A stretch of DNA of 64,000 bases, taken from the NCBI GenBank assembly GCA_965237725.1, contig OZ250151.1, positions 3,348,001 to 3,412,000 of the forward strand, in the 5' to 3' direction. This document shows positions 1 to 8,289 of the stretch, in pieces (position 1 is the stretch's first letter; each line of letters opens with the position of its first letter). Under the pieces are notes generated by a model. The model saw only the letters and a program-made list of their open reading frames with translations, was not told the DNA's origin and did not search any database. This DNA is from G965237725 sp965237725 (lineage in GTDB: Bacteria > Pseudomonadota > Gammaproteobacteria > Arenicellales > Poriferihabitantaceae). The position numbers were made by a program, and so were the translations under genes.

Positions 1-80
1 GTAATGTGTTGTATACCGATTCCCAGCATCTTTCAGATTATGGTGCCTTGTGGTTACTCAAGGAAAATAATGTGCTGTGA
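1..80 (+). CDS. C-terminal end of an OafA/SGNH-type acyltransferase (partial)
   Basis: An open frame enters from the left edge (first full codon at 3) and stops with TGA at 78-80. The 25 visible residues contain D-S-Q-H-L-S-D-Y-G-A, resembling the Asp-x-x-His block that ends SGNH hydrolase domains in OafA-like membrane acyltransferases, where the Asp and His complete the catalytic triad. Only this tail is visible, so the assignment rests on one motif. It converges with the next gene, 13 bases away on the other strand. Confidence 0.45.
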   Translation, partial: NVLYTDSQHLSDYGALWLLKENNVL

Positions 81-93
81 AGTTAAGATCTAA

Positions 94-708
94 TCACACC
101 ACATTTTCAGATATATAAGTTATGAATTTATCGATATTGATGTGGAAGTCGTTAAATGCAACTCGCCCATCGGGCTGAATAATTATTGTCCATGGCGTGC
201 CGCCGGTTCGATAGTTTTTCATGGTCTTGGGTCGGTGATCATTATCCGGATCTCCGGGGTCGTGGCCCATAGGAATTTTCAGATCGTACTGGATTTGTAG
301 TTTTCTGACATCATCCTGAGTATTGCTCCAAAACCCTTCGAATACCGTTTGAACAGCGACAATGGAAATCGCTGATTGATCTGGAAATGCCTGACTTAAT
401 TTATGCAGTGCGGGAAAACCATGTGAGTGGCAGCCGGGGCACCAGTCCTGGAAGCAATATAAATAAACCCATTTCCCCTGTTGATTGTAAATCGAGTAAT
501 CAGCGGTATTGCCGCGGCTATCGATCCAGTAGTCCAGTTTGATTTCTGGTGCATGTTGGCCAAGAATGCCGTATCTGGGCTTTTCCAATGTTTGGTCCTG
601 GGCGGATGCAGTATTCGATTCCAGTATGGTCATGCCTGACAATGGTGCCACAACACCAATTTTAAATAATGCGTTTCTACGATTAATGGAGCCATAGGAA
701 TAGGACAT
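94..708 (-). CDS. Tat-exported thioredoxin-fold (TlpA/AhpC-TSA-like) protein
   Basis: Protein of 204 residues. The N-terminus carries a twin-arginine type signal (N-R-R-N-A-L-F at about 9-15, a hydrophobic stretch, then a small-residue cleavage region near A-S-A-Q at 34-37), so it should be folded before export to the periplasm. The mature part has a thioredoxin fold with the redox pair W-C-P-G-C (Cys90, Cys93) and the cis-proline loop G-T-P-W near residue 169. Such proteins act as periplasmic thiol-disulfide reductases or peroxiredoxins; the substrate cannot be told from sequence. No partner gene is adjacent on the same strand. Confidence 0.75.
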   Translation of the reverse strand: MSYSYGSINRRNALFKIGVVAPLSGMTILESNTASAQDQTLEKPRYGILGQHAPEIKLDYWIDSRGNTADYSIYNQQGKWVYLYCFQDWCPGCHSHGFPALHKLSQAFPDQSAISIVAVQTVFEGFWSNTQDDVRKLQIQYDLKIPMGHDPGDPDNDHRPKTMKNYRTGGTPWTIIIQPDGRVAFNDFHINIDKFITYISENVV

Positions 709-977
709 TTTTTACTTAGATTGAATTGATATGCAGTTTGAGATCGCTTTGATCTGATATGGTTCAAAATCCGAGTTTAAATATTTACAGATTATTTTGG
801 CACACTGCCAAGTTGAAAATTGATGCGGCAGAACATATTCCCCCGGTCATCTACCTAATGGATGATTGGGCTGTATTGTCGAAACAGTTTTGCAAATCAT
901 CCCTTTGACCCTGATGGTTAAATTGATATAGTGCGGGATTTTACTGAACTAACAATTTCCATCCCGGAATACGAAAC

Positions 978-3146
978 ATGTCAGATCGAATAAAAAACAG
1001 CGGCCTCGAAGTAGACTCATCGTTGTATGCGCTCATAGACGAAGAAATTTCTCCAGGAACTGGTATCGATTCAGAACAATTTTGGGCTGGCCTGGGAAAA
1101 ATTGTTAAAGAGCTTGGTGGAAAAAATCAGGCCCTACTGGGTAAAAGGGATCAATTTCAACGGCAGCTGGATGATTGGCACAGCACAAACAAAGGCCCGG
1201 TAGATGTAAAAAAATATCGGAAATTCCTTTTGGACATCGGATATGTTCTGCCTGAAGGCGAACCTTTTCAGATCACCACGGAAAATGTCGATCCGGAAAT
1301 TGCAGAGATTGCGTCGCCTCAGCTGGTTGTTCCAGTTGATAATCCCCGTTATGCCTTAAATGCGGCCAATGCAAGATGGGGAAGTCTTTATGATGCGCTA
1401 TACGGTACGGACATCATTCTCGAAGTTGACGGTTGTAAAAAGACTGCAAAATATAATCCGGTGCGTGGTGCCCAGGTTATTAAATATGTACGCGACTTTC
1501 TTGACCACGCCGTTCCTCTTGCTGTGGGCAGCCATTCCTATGCGGTGAAATATAAAGTTAAGTCAGGCAAGCTGGTAGTGGTGATGGGGGATGGCAGTGA
1601 AACCGAACTGGGTTGGCGAGAATGTTTTGCAGGGTATCGCGGGGATCCGGAATCACCAACAAATATTTTACTTAAACATAATGACCTGCATATCGATATT
1701 TGTATCGGTGAAGGGTTTTTCATAGGCAGGGGAGATCTTGCTAGTGTCTATGATGTGAAACTGGAATCTGCATTGACCACTATTATGGACTGCGAAGATT
1801 CAGTGGCGGCGGTGGACACGGAAGATAAGGTGCGTGTTTACAGAGACTGGGCGGGGCTGATGCGTGGCGACCTGAAAACGACCTTGCGCAAGGCAGGAAA
1901 AACTATTGAAAGGGAGCTTGATCCGGATCTGATATTTATCGCCCCGAATGGTGAGGCACTGAAATTACATGGGCGTTGCGTGATGTTTATGCGTAATGTG
2001 GGAACCCATATGTATACCGATGCGGTGACTTACAACGGCGAGGAAATTCCGGAAACATTTCTCGATGCCATGGTAACGGTATTGGCAGCAATCCATGATT
2101 TAAATGGAAACGCCAAATTTCGAAACAGCAATACGGGTAGTGTTTATATCGTAAAACCAAAAATGCACGGACCAGAAGAAACCGAAGCCGCCATCGAATT
2201 ATTCGAATATGTTGAGGATGCATTCGGGCTTAAAAGGAATACCATTAAGATTGGAATCATGGATGAAGAACGACGAACTACAGTAAATTTGAAAGAATGT
2301 ATTCGCATCGCCAGGGAGCGCGTTGTTTTTATCAATACCGGGTTTCTGGATCGAACCGGTGATGAGATTCATAGCTGTATGCAGGCAGGTCCGGTAATTC
2401 CAAAAAATGATATTAAAAACGCATCTTGGTTGCTGGCTTATGAAGACTGGAATGTGGATGTGGGTCTGGAGGCTGGAATGCCCGGCCATGGTCAAATCGG
2501 TAAAGGTATGTGGGCGGCACCAGATAATATGATGGCAATGATGGAACAAAAGATTGCCCAACCAAGAGCAGGTGCGAACACAGCCTGGGTTCCGTCACCC
2601 ATAGCAGGAACCTTGCATGCAATTCATTATCACTACGTTAATGTAAATACGCGACAGCATGAATTAAAAACGTGTTTAAGAGCCAGTCTGGATGACATAT
2701 TGACCATTCCGGTTTTGGGTGGACGGGAGATAAGCCATGGCGAACTGGTAAAAGAACTGGAAAATAATGCCCAGGGTATTTTGGGTTATGTGGTTCGCTG
2801 GATAGATCAGGGTGTCGGCTGTTCCAAAGTGCAGGATATTTCAGATGTTGCACTAATGGAAGATCGCGCAACCCTGCGTATTTCCAGCCAGCATATTACT
2901 AACTGGCTATGCCATGGTCTAACCGAACCGAAACAAGTCAGAAAGGTATTTGAAAAAATGGCTGGGGTGGTGGACAGGCAAAATTCCTGGGACAAAGCGT
3001 ATATTCCAATGTCCGCAGATTTTGACCATAACATCGCATTTCAGGCAGCCCTGGACCTGGTATTTAAAGGCCAGGAATCGGCCAATGGGTATACCGAACC
3101 GGTTTTACACTCACGACGTAAACAGGCCAAGGCAGCGCAAAACTGA
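978..3146 (+). CDS. glcB: malate synthase G
   Basis: Protein of 722 residues, the usual length of the monomeric G isoform, which condenses glyoxylate with acetyl-CoA to malate in the cytoplasm. The TIM-barrel core with T-T-I-M-D-C-E-D-S near residue 270 and the G-L-E-A-G-M-P-G-H-G-Q-I-G-K-G-M-W block near 500 are characteristic. It stands alone, with about 270 bases of leader and no isocitrate lyase beside it, so glyoxylate may come from glycolate, purine or amine oxidation. The downstream EamA gene follows after 56 bases on the same strand and may be cotranscribed. Confidence 0.95.
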   Translation: MSDRIKNSGLEVDSSLYALIDEEISPGTGIDSEQFWAGLGKIVKELGGKNQALLGKRDQFQRQLDDWHSTNKGPVDVKKYRKFLLDIGYVLPEGEPFQITTENVDPEIAEIASPQLVVPVDNPRYALNAANARWGSLYDALYGTDIILEVDGCKKTAKYNPVRGAQVIKYVRDFLDHAVPLAVGSHSYAVKYKVKSGKLVVVMGDGSETELGWRECFAGYRGDPESPTNILLKHNDLHIDICIGEGFFIGRGDLASVYDVKLESALTTIMDCEDSVAAVDTEDKVRVYRDWAGLMRGDLKTTLRKAGKTIERELDPDLIFIAPNGEALKLHGRCVMFMRNVGTHMYTDAVTYNGEEIPETFLDAMVTVLAAIHDLNGNAKFRNSNTGSVYIVKPKMHGPEETEAAIELFEYVEDAFGLKRNTIKIGIMDEERRTTVNLKECIRIARERVVFINTGFLDRTGDEIHSCMQAGPVIPKNDIKNASWLLAYEDWNVDVGLEAGMPGHGQIGKGMWAAPDNMMAMMEQKIAQPRAGANTAWVPSPIAGTLHAIHYHYVNVNTRQHELKTCLRASLDDILTIPVLGGREISHGELVKELENNAQGILGYVVRWIDQGVGCSKVQDISDVALMEDRATLRISSQHITNWLCHGLTEPKQVRKVFEKMAGVVDRQNSWDKAYIPMSADFDHNIAFQAALDLVFKGQESANGYTEPVLHSRRKQAKAAQN

Positions 3147-3202
3147 TATTAGGGATTGAATCATAAGCAGGGTTTTTATTTTTAAAATTTAAATTACTGC
3201 TG

Positions 3203-4090
3203 ATGAACACCAATTTAAAAGCAGCATTACTGGTTGTGTTTGGTATGTCAGTGATCTCTTCGAATGATGCGATCATGAAGCTGGGTAGCGAAAATTTGGG
3301 TGTCGGCCAAATACTATTTATACGCGGCCTGCTGGCTACGATTATTTTTTCAATAGTCATAAAATCTACTGGGCGAGCATTGTTGCCTCGAATCGCATTT
3401 TCAAAGCTGAATCTAGTTCGTTCCGGATGCGAGTGTATTGCGTCTATTTGTTTCATTACCGGACTTTCGTTCTTGCCTATAGCAACCGCATCAACCCTGG
3501 TCTGGACCGCACCGATTTTTCTAACCATTTGCGCCGCATTTTATCTGAAGGAACAGGTTACGCTTTCACGATGGTTGGCAGTTTTCGCGGGATTCTCCGG
3601 GGTGTTGTGTGTAACTAATCCTTTTGGCGGTGAATTTTCCTGGGCCATGATTCTGCCATTGCTTGCCGCAATATTTGTGGTTATGCGGGATATGGTCACC
3701 CGAAAGCTGGATAACGAACTACATTCTCTATATGTGGTATTTGCCACATTAACAATGGTAACTACAGTGGGTGGTCTTTTGTCGGTCCTGGATTGGCGAC
3801 CTGTGGAAGTTTCTCAGGTTCTGTGGCTGGTGCTGAGCGCATCGTTGCTCAGCCTGGGTTATTTCTGTCAGGTCACCGCGGTTCGCATAGGAGAGCTCTC
3901 ATTCATCGCACCATTTACCTATACCGGGATTCTGGTGGCAGTTTTCTACGGCTATTTTATCTGGAATGAAATACCGACTTTATTCACAATTGTAGGAATA
4001 ACGCTGATTGTAGGTTCGGGCCTGTACATTCTGCTCCATCGAGGTAATATCGCCAAAACCCATACTATGGTTTCTGGTAAAGATTTCTAA
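3203..4090 (+). CDS. EamA-family (DMT superfamily) membrane transporter
   Basis: Protein of 295 residues with about ten hydrophobic helices in two repeated halves, the standard EamA architecture. Helix 1 begins K-A-A-L-L-V-V-F-G-M-S-V-I-S-S-N-D-A, typical of the first repeat. These are inner-membrane drug/metabolite carriers, often exporters of amino acids or metabolites; the substrate cannot be predicted. A cytoplasmic tail rich in charged residues ends the protein. Confidence 0.85.
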   Translation: MNTNLKAALLVVFGMSVISSNDAIMKLGSENLGVGQILFIRGLLATIIFSIVIKSTGRALLPRIAFSKLNLVRSGCECIASICFITGLSFLPIATASTLVWTAPIFLTICAAFYLKEQVTLSRWLAVFAGFSGVLCVTNPFGGEFSWAMILPLLAAIFVVMRDMVTRKLDNELHSLYVVFATLTMVTTVGGLLSVLDWRPVEVSQVLWLVLSASLLSLGYFCQVTAVRIGELSFIAPFTYTGILVAVFYGYFIWNEIPTLFTIVGITLIVGSGLYILLHRGNIAKTHTMVSGKDF

Positions 4091-4194
4091 GATTATCTTC
4101 TCCAGACATGGCCCCTGATTATTTTCGCTAATTGCCAATTCGGCCCACAGAGCCCGGAATCAGATATTCCAGGCCCCATGCCAGGCGCAATGGG

Positions 4195-5559
4195 CTAAAC
4201 CATGCTTTTGATGTCTGCAGCGAATGTCGGAAATGCATACATTTCACTACCGAGTTCATCCGCACTGATTTCGTGGCGCATTGCCAGGGAAAACATATGA
4301 ATGAGCTCTTCGCCGTGATGGCCAATAATGTGAGCCCCCAAAACTTTACGGTCCTGTTTTGAAACGATTACTTTGGACCAGGCAACGGTTTCTGCATAGA
4401 ATTGTGCTGAAAACCAGCTCGACATATCCGACGTAACCACGTCAAATTCGATGCCCGATTTTTCTGCATCAGCTTCGGTCATACCCACACTGCTCAATGC
4501 TGGCACGGTATAGACCGCACTCGGCATAACAGCATAGTCGGGTGACTTGTTGGGCCCATTTACAATATTGTCGCCAACGAGCCGACCTTCATAGGTCGCC
4601 ACAGGGGAAAGCTGTGCCGAGGTAACCAATGCGTCACCGGCTACCCAAACCGTTGGATTGGATACAGAGCGCAGATACTCATCGACTTCGATACGAATGC
4701 CGTCGTGCTGAACGTTCCCCGCTTCCAGATCGAGCCCAGTGACATTGGCGATACGACCTGTGCCATTGACCACTCGATCAGCTTTAATGCTGTGTTCTTC
4801 ACCATTAAGGACATAGTTTACCGTAAGTTTCTTTCCAGATTTCTCAACACCTTTGACATCTACGCTGGTGTGAACGGATATACCGATGCGCTCACTTTCT
4901 GCCTGCATTTGTGTCACCGCGCCGGTATCCAGTCGCGGTAAAAGTTGGGGCATCATTTCGAGAATGGTCACTTTACTGCCCGCCCGGGCATACACATGAC
5001 TAAATTCCATGGCAATCACGCCGCCACCAATGAATACAATTTCTTCAGGTTGTTGGCGTTCGGATAACACATCGTCTGATGTAATCATATGCTCAGCGCC
5101 AGGGATGGTTAGCGGTCGGGTCATGGATCCGGTGGCGATGACAATGTTATCCCCCTGGATCTCTACCGTCTTTTCATCATTAGTTCGCACTTCGATAATA
5201 TTTTTATCGACGAATTTTGCGGTGCCTTTGTAAACTGTTCCCCGTTTTTGTGCTGTGTCTTCCATGGCCGCAGGAATAAAATCAATCAGCGCATTTTTAC
5301 GGTCGATCAATTTTGACCAGTTGAGTTTGGGTTTACCTACGTCTATGCCATGGGTTTCAGCGATTTCGATTTCATGCAAAGCTTGTGCAGCCGCGACCAA
5401 AACCTTCTTTGGTGTGCAGCCGCGATTGGGGCAGGTGCCACCGAATTCAGCGGGCTCTACAAAAGCGATAGATTTACCCGCCGAGTGAGCAATCTGGGAA
5501 ACACCGAAGCCGGCATTCCCGCCACCAATAATGACAATATCATAATGATCACGCTGCAT
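4195..5559 (-). CDS. FAD-dependent pyridine nucleotide-disulfide oxidoreductase (glutathione reductase-like)
   Basis: Protein of 454 residues with the class I flavoprotein disulfide reductase layout: N-terminal FAD site I-I-G-G-G-N-A-G-F-G, redox-active G-G-T-C-P-N-R-G-C (Cys43, Cys48), a central NAD(P) site F-I-G-G-G-V-I-A-M-E-F, a second FAD motif near V-A-G-D-A-L, and a C-terminal dimer domain. The usual C-terminal H-P-T-x-x-E, which supplies the active-site base, reads A-F-P-T-F-A-A-D here, so the His is absent. Its start overlaps the upstream glutaredoxin gene by 11 bases, implying coupled translation and a shared thiol role. The substrate is unknown; mercuric reductase and lipoamide dehydrogenase are less likely. 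Confidence 0.8.
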   Translation of the reverse strand: MQRDHYDIVIIGGGNAGFGVSQIAHSAGKSIAFVEPAEFGGTCPNRGCTPKKVLVAAAQALHEIEIAETHGIDVGKPKLNWSKLIDRKNALIDFIPAAMEDTAQKRGTVYKGTAKFVDKNIIEVRTNDEKTVEIQGDNIVIATGSMTRPLTIPGAEHMITSDDVLSERQQPEEIVFIGGGVIAMEFSHVYARAGSKVTILEMMPQLLPRLDTGAVTQMQAESERIGISVHTSVDVKGVEKSGKKLTVNYVLNGEEHSIKADRVVNGTGRIANVTGLDLEAGNVQHDGIRIEVDEYLRSVSNPTVWVAGDALVTSAQLSPVATYEGRLVGDNIVNGPNKSPDYAVMPSAVYTVPALSSVGMTEADAEKSGIEFDVVTSDMSSWFSAQFYAETVAWSKVIVSKQDRKVLGAHIIGHHGEELIHMFSLAMRHEISADELGSEMYAFPTFAADIKSMV

Positions 5560-5848
5560 TTTTTAATTCCTCTGGTTGAATGGTTTTATTGTGTGGGTAA
5601 TTTAATAATGTTGCAAATACGCCAGAATCAACAAGCTCGATTAATTCATCACTGCCACCAATGGGCTGATTGTTGATAAAAATTTGTGGCACAGTGAAGC
5701 GATTTGATCTTTTTATCATTTCCGCTCTTTTTGACAGATCATCACTAATTTCATACTCGGAATAGTCCAGCCCCAGACTGTCAAGCAGCGCCTTTGCCCT
5801 GAAACAATATGGGCAGGTATTTTTGGTGTAAATTTCGATCTCGGTCAT
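5549..5848 (-). CDS. grxC: glutaredoxin (GrxC type)
   Basis: Small 99-residue glutaredoxin with the dithiol active site C-P-Y-C (Cys12, Cys15), the glutathione-binding T-V-P-Q-I-F block and G-G-S-D-E-L. It reduces protein or glutathione mixed disulfides in the cytoplasm. It is slightly longer than classical Grx3 (about 85 residues) because of a lysine/glutamate-rich C-terminal tail. It is first in a two-gene unit with the overlapping disulfide reductase and divergent from the TetR gene, whose product probably controls it. Confidence 0.88.
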   Translation of the reverse strand: MTEIEIYTKNTCPYCFRAKALLDSLGLDYSEYEISDDLSKRAEMIKRSNRFTVPQIFINNQPIGGSDELIELVDSGVFATLLNYPHNKTIQPEELKNAA

Positions 5849-5870
5849 TTGTATTCTCCTATTGAGTTAT

Positions 5871-5963
5871 TGACCAAATGGTCATAAACTAGGTAAAAAT
5901 TTAGCCACCCAAATAAAAAGGCGGCATTTGTGTAATAATACACATTATTGACTAATCGGTCAA
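5871..5963. promoter_or_regulatory. twin TetR-type operators in the grx / tetR divergent promoter region
   Basis: Two palindromes of the same 5-4-5 design lie between the divergent genes: TGACC-AAAT-GGTCA at 5871-5884 and TGACT-AATC-GGTCA at 5950-5963. The first is 22 bases from the glutaredoxin start, the second 35 bases before the ATG of the TetR gene. Matching half-sites at both ends suggest the TetR protein represses both directions. The match between sites is seen directly; the regulator assignment is inference from position. Confidence 0.65.
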
Positions 5964-5998
5964 GAACTATTTTTATTTATTATTTTTACGGAGATATT

Positions 5999-6571
5999 AT
6001 GGTAAGGCCACGAGAATTTGAAGAATCAGAAGTCAGGGAAGCGATTATGCGGGTGTTCTGGGAGAAGGGCTATGAGTCTACATCGATGCAGGATCTGGTG
6101 GATGCTACTGGGCTATTGAAAGGTAGCCTTTATGGTGCGTTTGGAGACAAAGCGGCTATGTATCTCACTGCCCTTGCGCATTATGATGAGACCCAGATTC
6201 AACGTGCCATAGACATGTTACGAGGCCCAGGAAATCTTCGGGGAAAAATATCTTCTTTATTCGATTCCGTGCTGGCATCGATAAAAACAGGCGTGTTTGC
6301 CGGGGGGTGTTTGCTCTGTAATGCAGGCATCGAAATGGCTGCGGTAAACAAAGACGTCCAAAAAGCTGTTCAGATTCAGATAAGACGATTACACAAAGCC
6401 ATAAACAAGGCGATTGAGTTTGAATTTGGCAATAAAATGAATAGCGACCTGAGTGGTTTTATCATCAGCAACTATTTTGGCACCAGAGTTCTGGCCAAGG
6501 CGGGTATGCCAATTTCAATGATTAAAGCGGTTCGGGATCAATGTTTGAATTGCCTGCCGCGGAGTAAATGA
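5999..6571 (+). CDS. TetR/AcrR-family transcriptional regulator
   Basis: Protein of 190 residues starting at the ATG at 5999, giving the common M-V-R-P-R-E-F start of this regulator family and preceded by a GGAG ribosome site; a longer TTG start at 5948 would run through the operator and is unlikely. Residues 9-55 form the helix-turn-helix (S-M-Q-D-L-V-D-A-T-G-L-L-K-G-S-L-Y). The C-terminal domain contains Cys residues in the C-L-L-C-N stretch, of interest given the divergent thiol genes. Likely a repressor of the glutaredoxin/disulfide reductase pair that responds to electrophiles or oxidants. Confidence 0.85.
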   Translation: MVRPREFEESEVREAIMRVFWEKGYESTSMQDLVDATGLLKGSLYGAFGDKAAMYLTALAHYDETQIQRAIDMLRGPGNLRGKISSLFDSVLASIKTGVFAGGCLLCNAGIEMAAVNKDVQKAVQIQIRRLHKAINKAIEFEFGNKMNSDLSGFIISNYFGTRVLAKAGMPISMIKAVRDQCLNCLPRSK

Positions 6572-6581
6572 TGATTTTAAG

Positions 6582-6652
6582 CATGGATCCCGGATAACCG
6601 CTTCGCGGTTTCCGGGATGACGTCTGGGATACCCTTTCAGGGGTCCGGGATA
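6582..6652. repeat. REP-like palindromic repeats (ATCCCGGAT...CCGGGAT family)
   Basis: Two imperfect palindromes follow the TetR gene: GGATCCCGGATA with inner CCGCTTCGCGG closing on TCCGGGATGACG, then GGGATACCCTTTCAGGGGTCC. The same design recurs at 10708-10745 and 10920-10958 with CCTTTCAGG or CGCTTTCAGCG at the tip. They form stable hairpins and are dispersed only between genes, like REP elements. The rest of the 648-base gap, to 7219, holds further degenerate GGATGAC repeats and the 65-bp array below; I see no gene in it. Confidence 0.7.
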
Positions 6653-6818
6653 ATAGTCATTTATTTAACCCTTCCTGTGGATCCTTCGTCGTCCCTCCTC
6701 AGGATGACGGGTTGTATGGTGTTTGGAGGCCCTGTTTATTTTCGGGATGACGAACGTTGCTATGATATTAGCTGTTAGTTTCTTTCTTCCCATCATCCCC
6801 ACTCTCCCGTCATTCCAG

Positions 6819-7143
6819 AAAATTCTGCCGGGAGCAGAATTTCGCGTAGCCCCAATGGGGTGAGTATCAGGGATGATACGAACAAAATACTGCCGGGAGC
6901 AGAATTTGGCATAGGCCCAACGGGGTGAGTATCAGGGATGATACGAACAAAATTCTGCCGGGAGCAAAATTTCGCGTAGCCCCAACGGGGTGAGTATCAG
7001 GGATGATACGAACAAAATTCTGCCGGGAGCAAAATTTCGCGTAGCCCCAACGGGGTGAGTATCAGGGATGATACGAACAAAATACTGCCGGGAGCAGAAT
7101 TTCGCGTAGCCCCGACGGGGTGAGTATCAGGGATGATACGAAC
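6819..7143. repeat. five tandem copies of a 65-bp structured repeat
   Basis: Five head-to-tail units with starts near 6819, 6884, 6949, 7014 and 7079, each 65 bases. Every unit holds three small palindromes: TTCTGCCGGGAGCAGAA, CCCCAACGGGG and GTATCAGGGATGATAC. Units differ at only a few positions, some within palindrome arms (GCAAAA for GCAGAA). The array lies between the 3' ends of tetR and dgcN. There are no unique spacers, so it is not a CRISPR. A two-copy version lies at 10451-10580. Confidence 0.9.
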
Positions 7144-7219
7144 AATTCCGGAGGAATATCCGGAATCTATGCATAGAACTGCGTAAGCTCAGATATTGGC
7201 GGGAGCTTGAGCCCGCACT

Positions 7220-8260
7220 TTAAAGCAGGCAGCTGGCAATTTTCTCAGCACCAAATCTAACCACATCGGTGACTGGCAACCCGGTCTGATCTTCAAGATT
7301 CGCTATGTCTAAAATCGCCTGGGATTCGCTGACCTGGGATGTATTTAATGCGATGCCAATGGTTGTTGCTTTTGTCAGTGAACCACAAACTGAAGTCAGG
7401 GCTTCATTTAAGGTAATAAAATCTTTCAACGGCGGAATTTTAATATATTCGGGACTACGTAAACTGGTCATGCCCGAGCGATGACACATTACCATATGGG
7501 TGGCGCAGCTGCCGCGCATTAATGACAGGGTAGCGCTGCTACCGGGATGAAGTAACGAACCCTGACCTTCGATAAAAATGATGTCTTTATCAGCACTATT
7601 CATGACCATGGTTTCCACTGCGCCGCAGGCATGATCAACCTTGAAGGCGTCCAGGGGTATCCCTTTCCCGGTAACGGTTATTCCGATTTGACCCGTTGCA
7701 ATGAAATCACTGGTAATACCCTTATCTTTTCCATGGTCCCGAACAAATTTGTAAATTTCGAGCCCGGCTGTCATTTTACCAATAGCCATGTCGGTACCTA
7801 CAAACAATACCCGCTTATTGTTTAATTCTGCTGCCCTTGCCCTTGCAATTTCCGGGACAAATGCAGGTTGGCGGACATCCCAGATCCATTGTTTTCCCTT
7901 AATAAGATGACCGAATTGTTCGTTTAACTTGTCATGCAGGCCGTTAACAATACACATCCCTAACTCCAGGGACCGTGTTAAGGGATCGGTCCATTCCGGG
8001 GGAACCTTTCCTCCTGATGGTGCAGTACCCAGCACCAGCACCTCTGCGCCCAGTTCCGCGGCCTGGTCCATAGTCGCAACCACAGGATATTCAAATGGCA
8101 ACTCACAGGCCTGGTTAACCCGCTTACCCGCGTGATTGGAATCGATAATTGCAACCACAGGGTTCTGGGTAAATCGCATCACCCCAAAGCCCATTTTTCC
8201 ATAATCGCTGTCGAGATTATCTTCCATGTAAATCGCAAGCTTTTGATTTTCTTTTAACAT
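7220..8260 (-). CDS. dgcN: D-glutamate N-acetyltransferase-like protein DgcN (DUF1611)
   Basis: Protein of 346 residues of the DUF1611 family: an N-terminal Rossmann-like half (V-V-A-I-I-D-S-N-H-A-G-K, L-G-T-A-P-S-G-G) and a C-terminal P-loop half with F-V-G-T-D-M-A-I-G-K-M-T as nucleotide or CoA loop and I-E-G-Q-G-S-L-L-H-P. In marine bacteria the family member DgcN acetylates D-glutamate and the partner DgcA racemises the product to N-acetyl-L-glutamate. The gene lies 29 bases after the DgcA-like gene on the same strand, the arrangement known for that pathway. Function is inferred from family and neighbour. Confidence 0.75.
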   Translation of the reverse strand: MLKENQKLAIYMEDNLDSDYGKMGFGVMRFTQNPVVAIIDSNHAGKRVNQACELPFEYPVVATMDQAAELGAEVLVLGTAPSGGKVPPEWTDPLTRSLELGMCIVNGLHDKLNEQFGHLIKGKQWIWDVRQPAFVPEIARARAAELNNKRVLFVGTDMAIGKMTAGLEIYKFVRDHGKDKGITSDFIATGQIGITVTGKGIPLDAFKVDHACGAVETMVMNSADKDIIFIEGQGSLLHPGSSATLSLMRGSCATHMVMCHRSGMTSLRSPEYIKIPPLKDFITLNEALTSVCGSLTKATTIGIALNTSQVSESQAILDIANLEDQTGLPVTDVVRFGAEKIASCLL

Positions 8261-8289
8261 GACTTCAAAGTTAATGTAATTATCAATAT

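Noticed and set aside
5948..5998. TTG start extending the TetR protein
   Set aside because: It would place coding sequence over the operator, and the M-V-R-P-R-E-F start at 5999 has a ribosome site.
6819..7143. CRISPR-like tandem array
   Set aside because: Units are 65 bases head-to-tail with no unique spacers and no cas genes nearby; palindromic intergenic repeats fit better.
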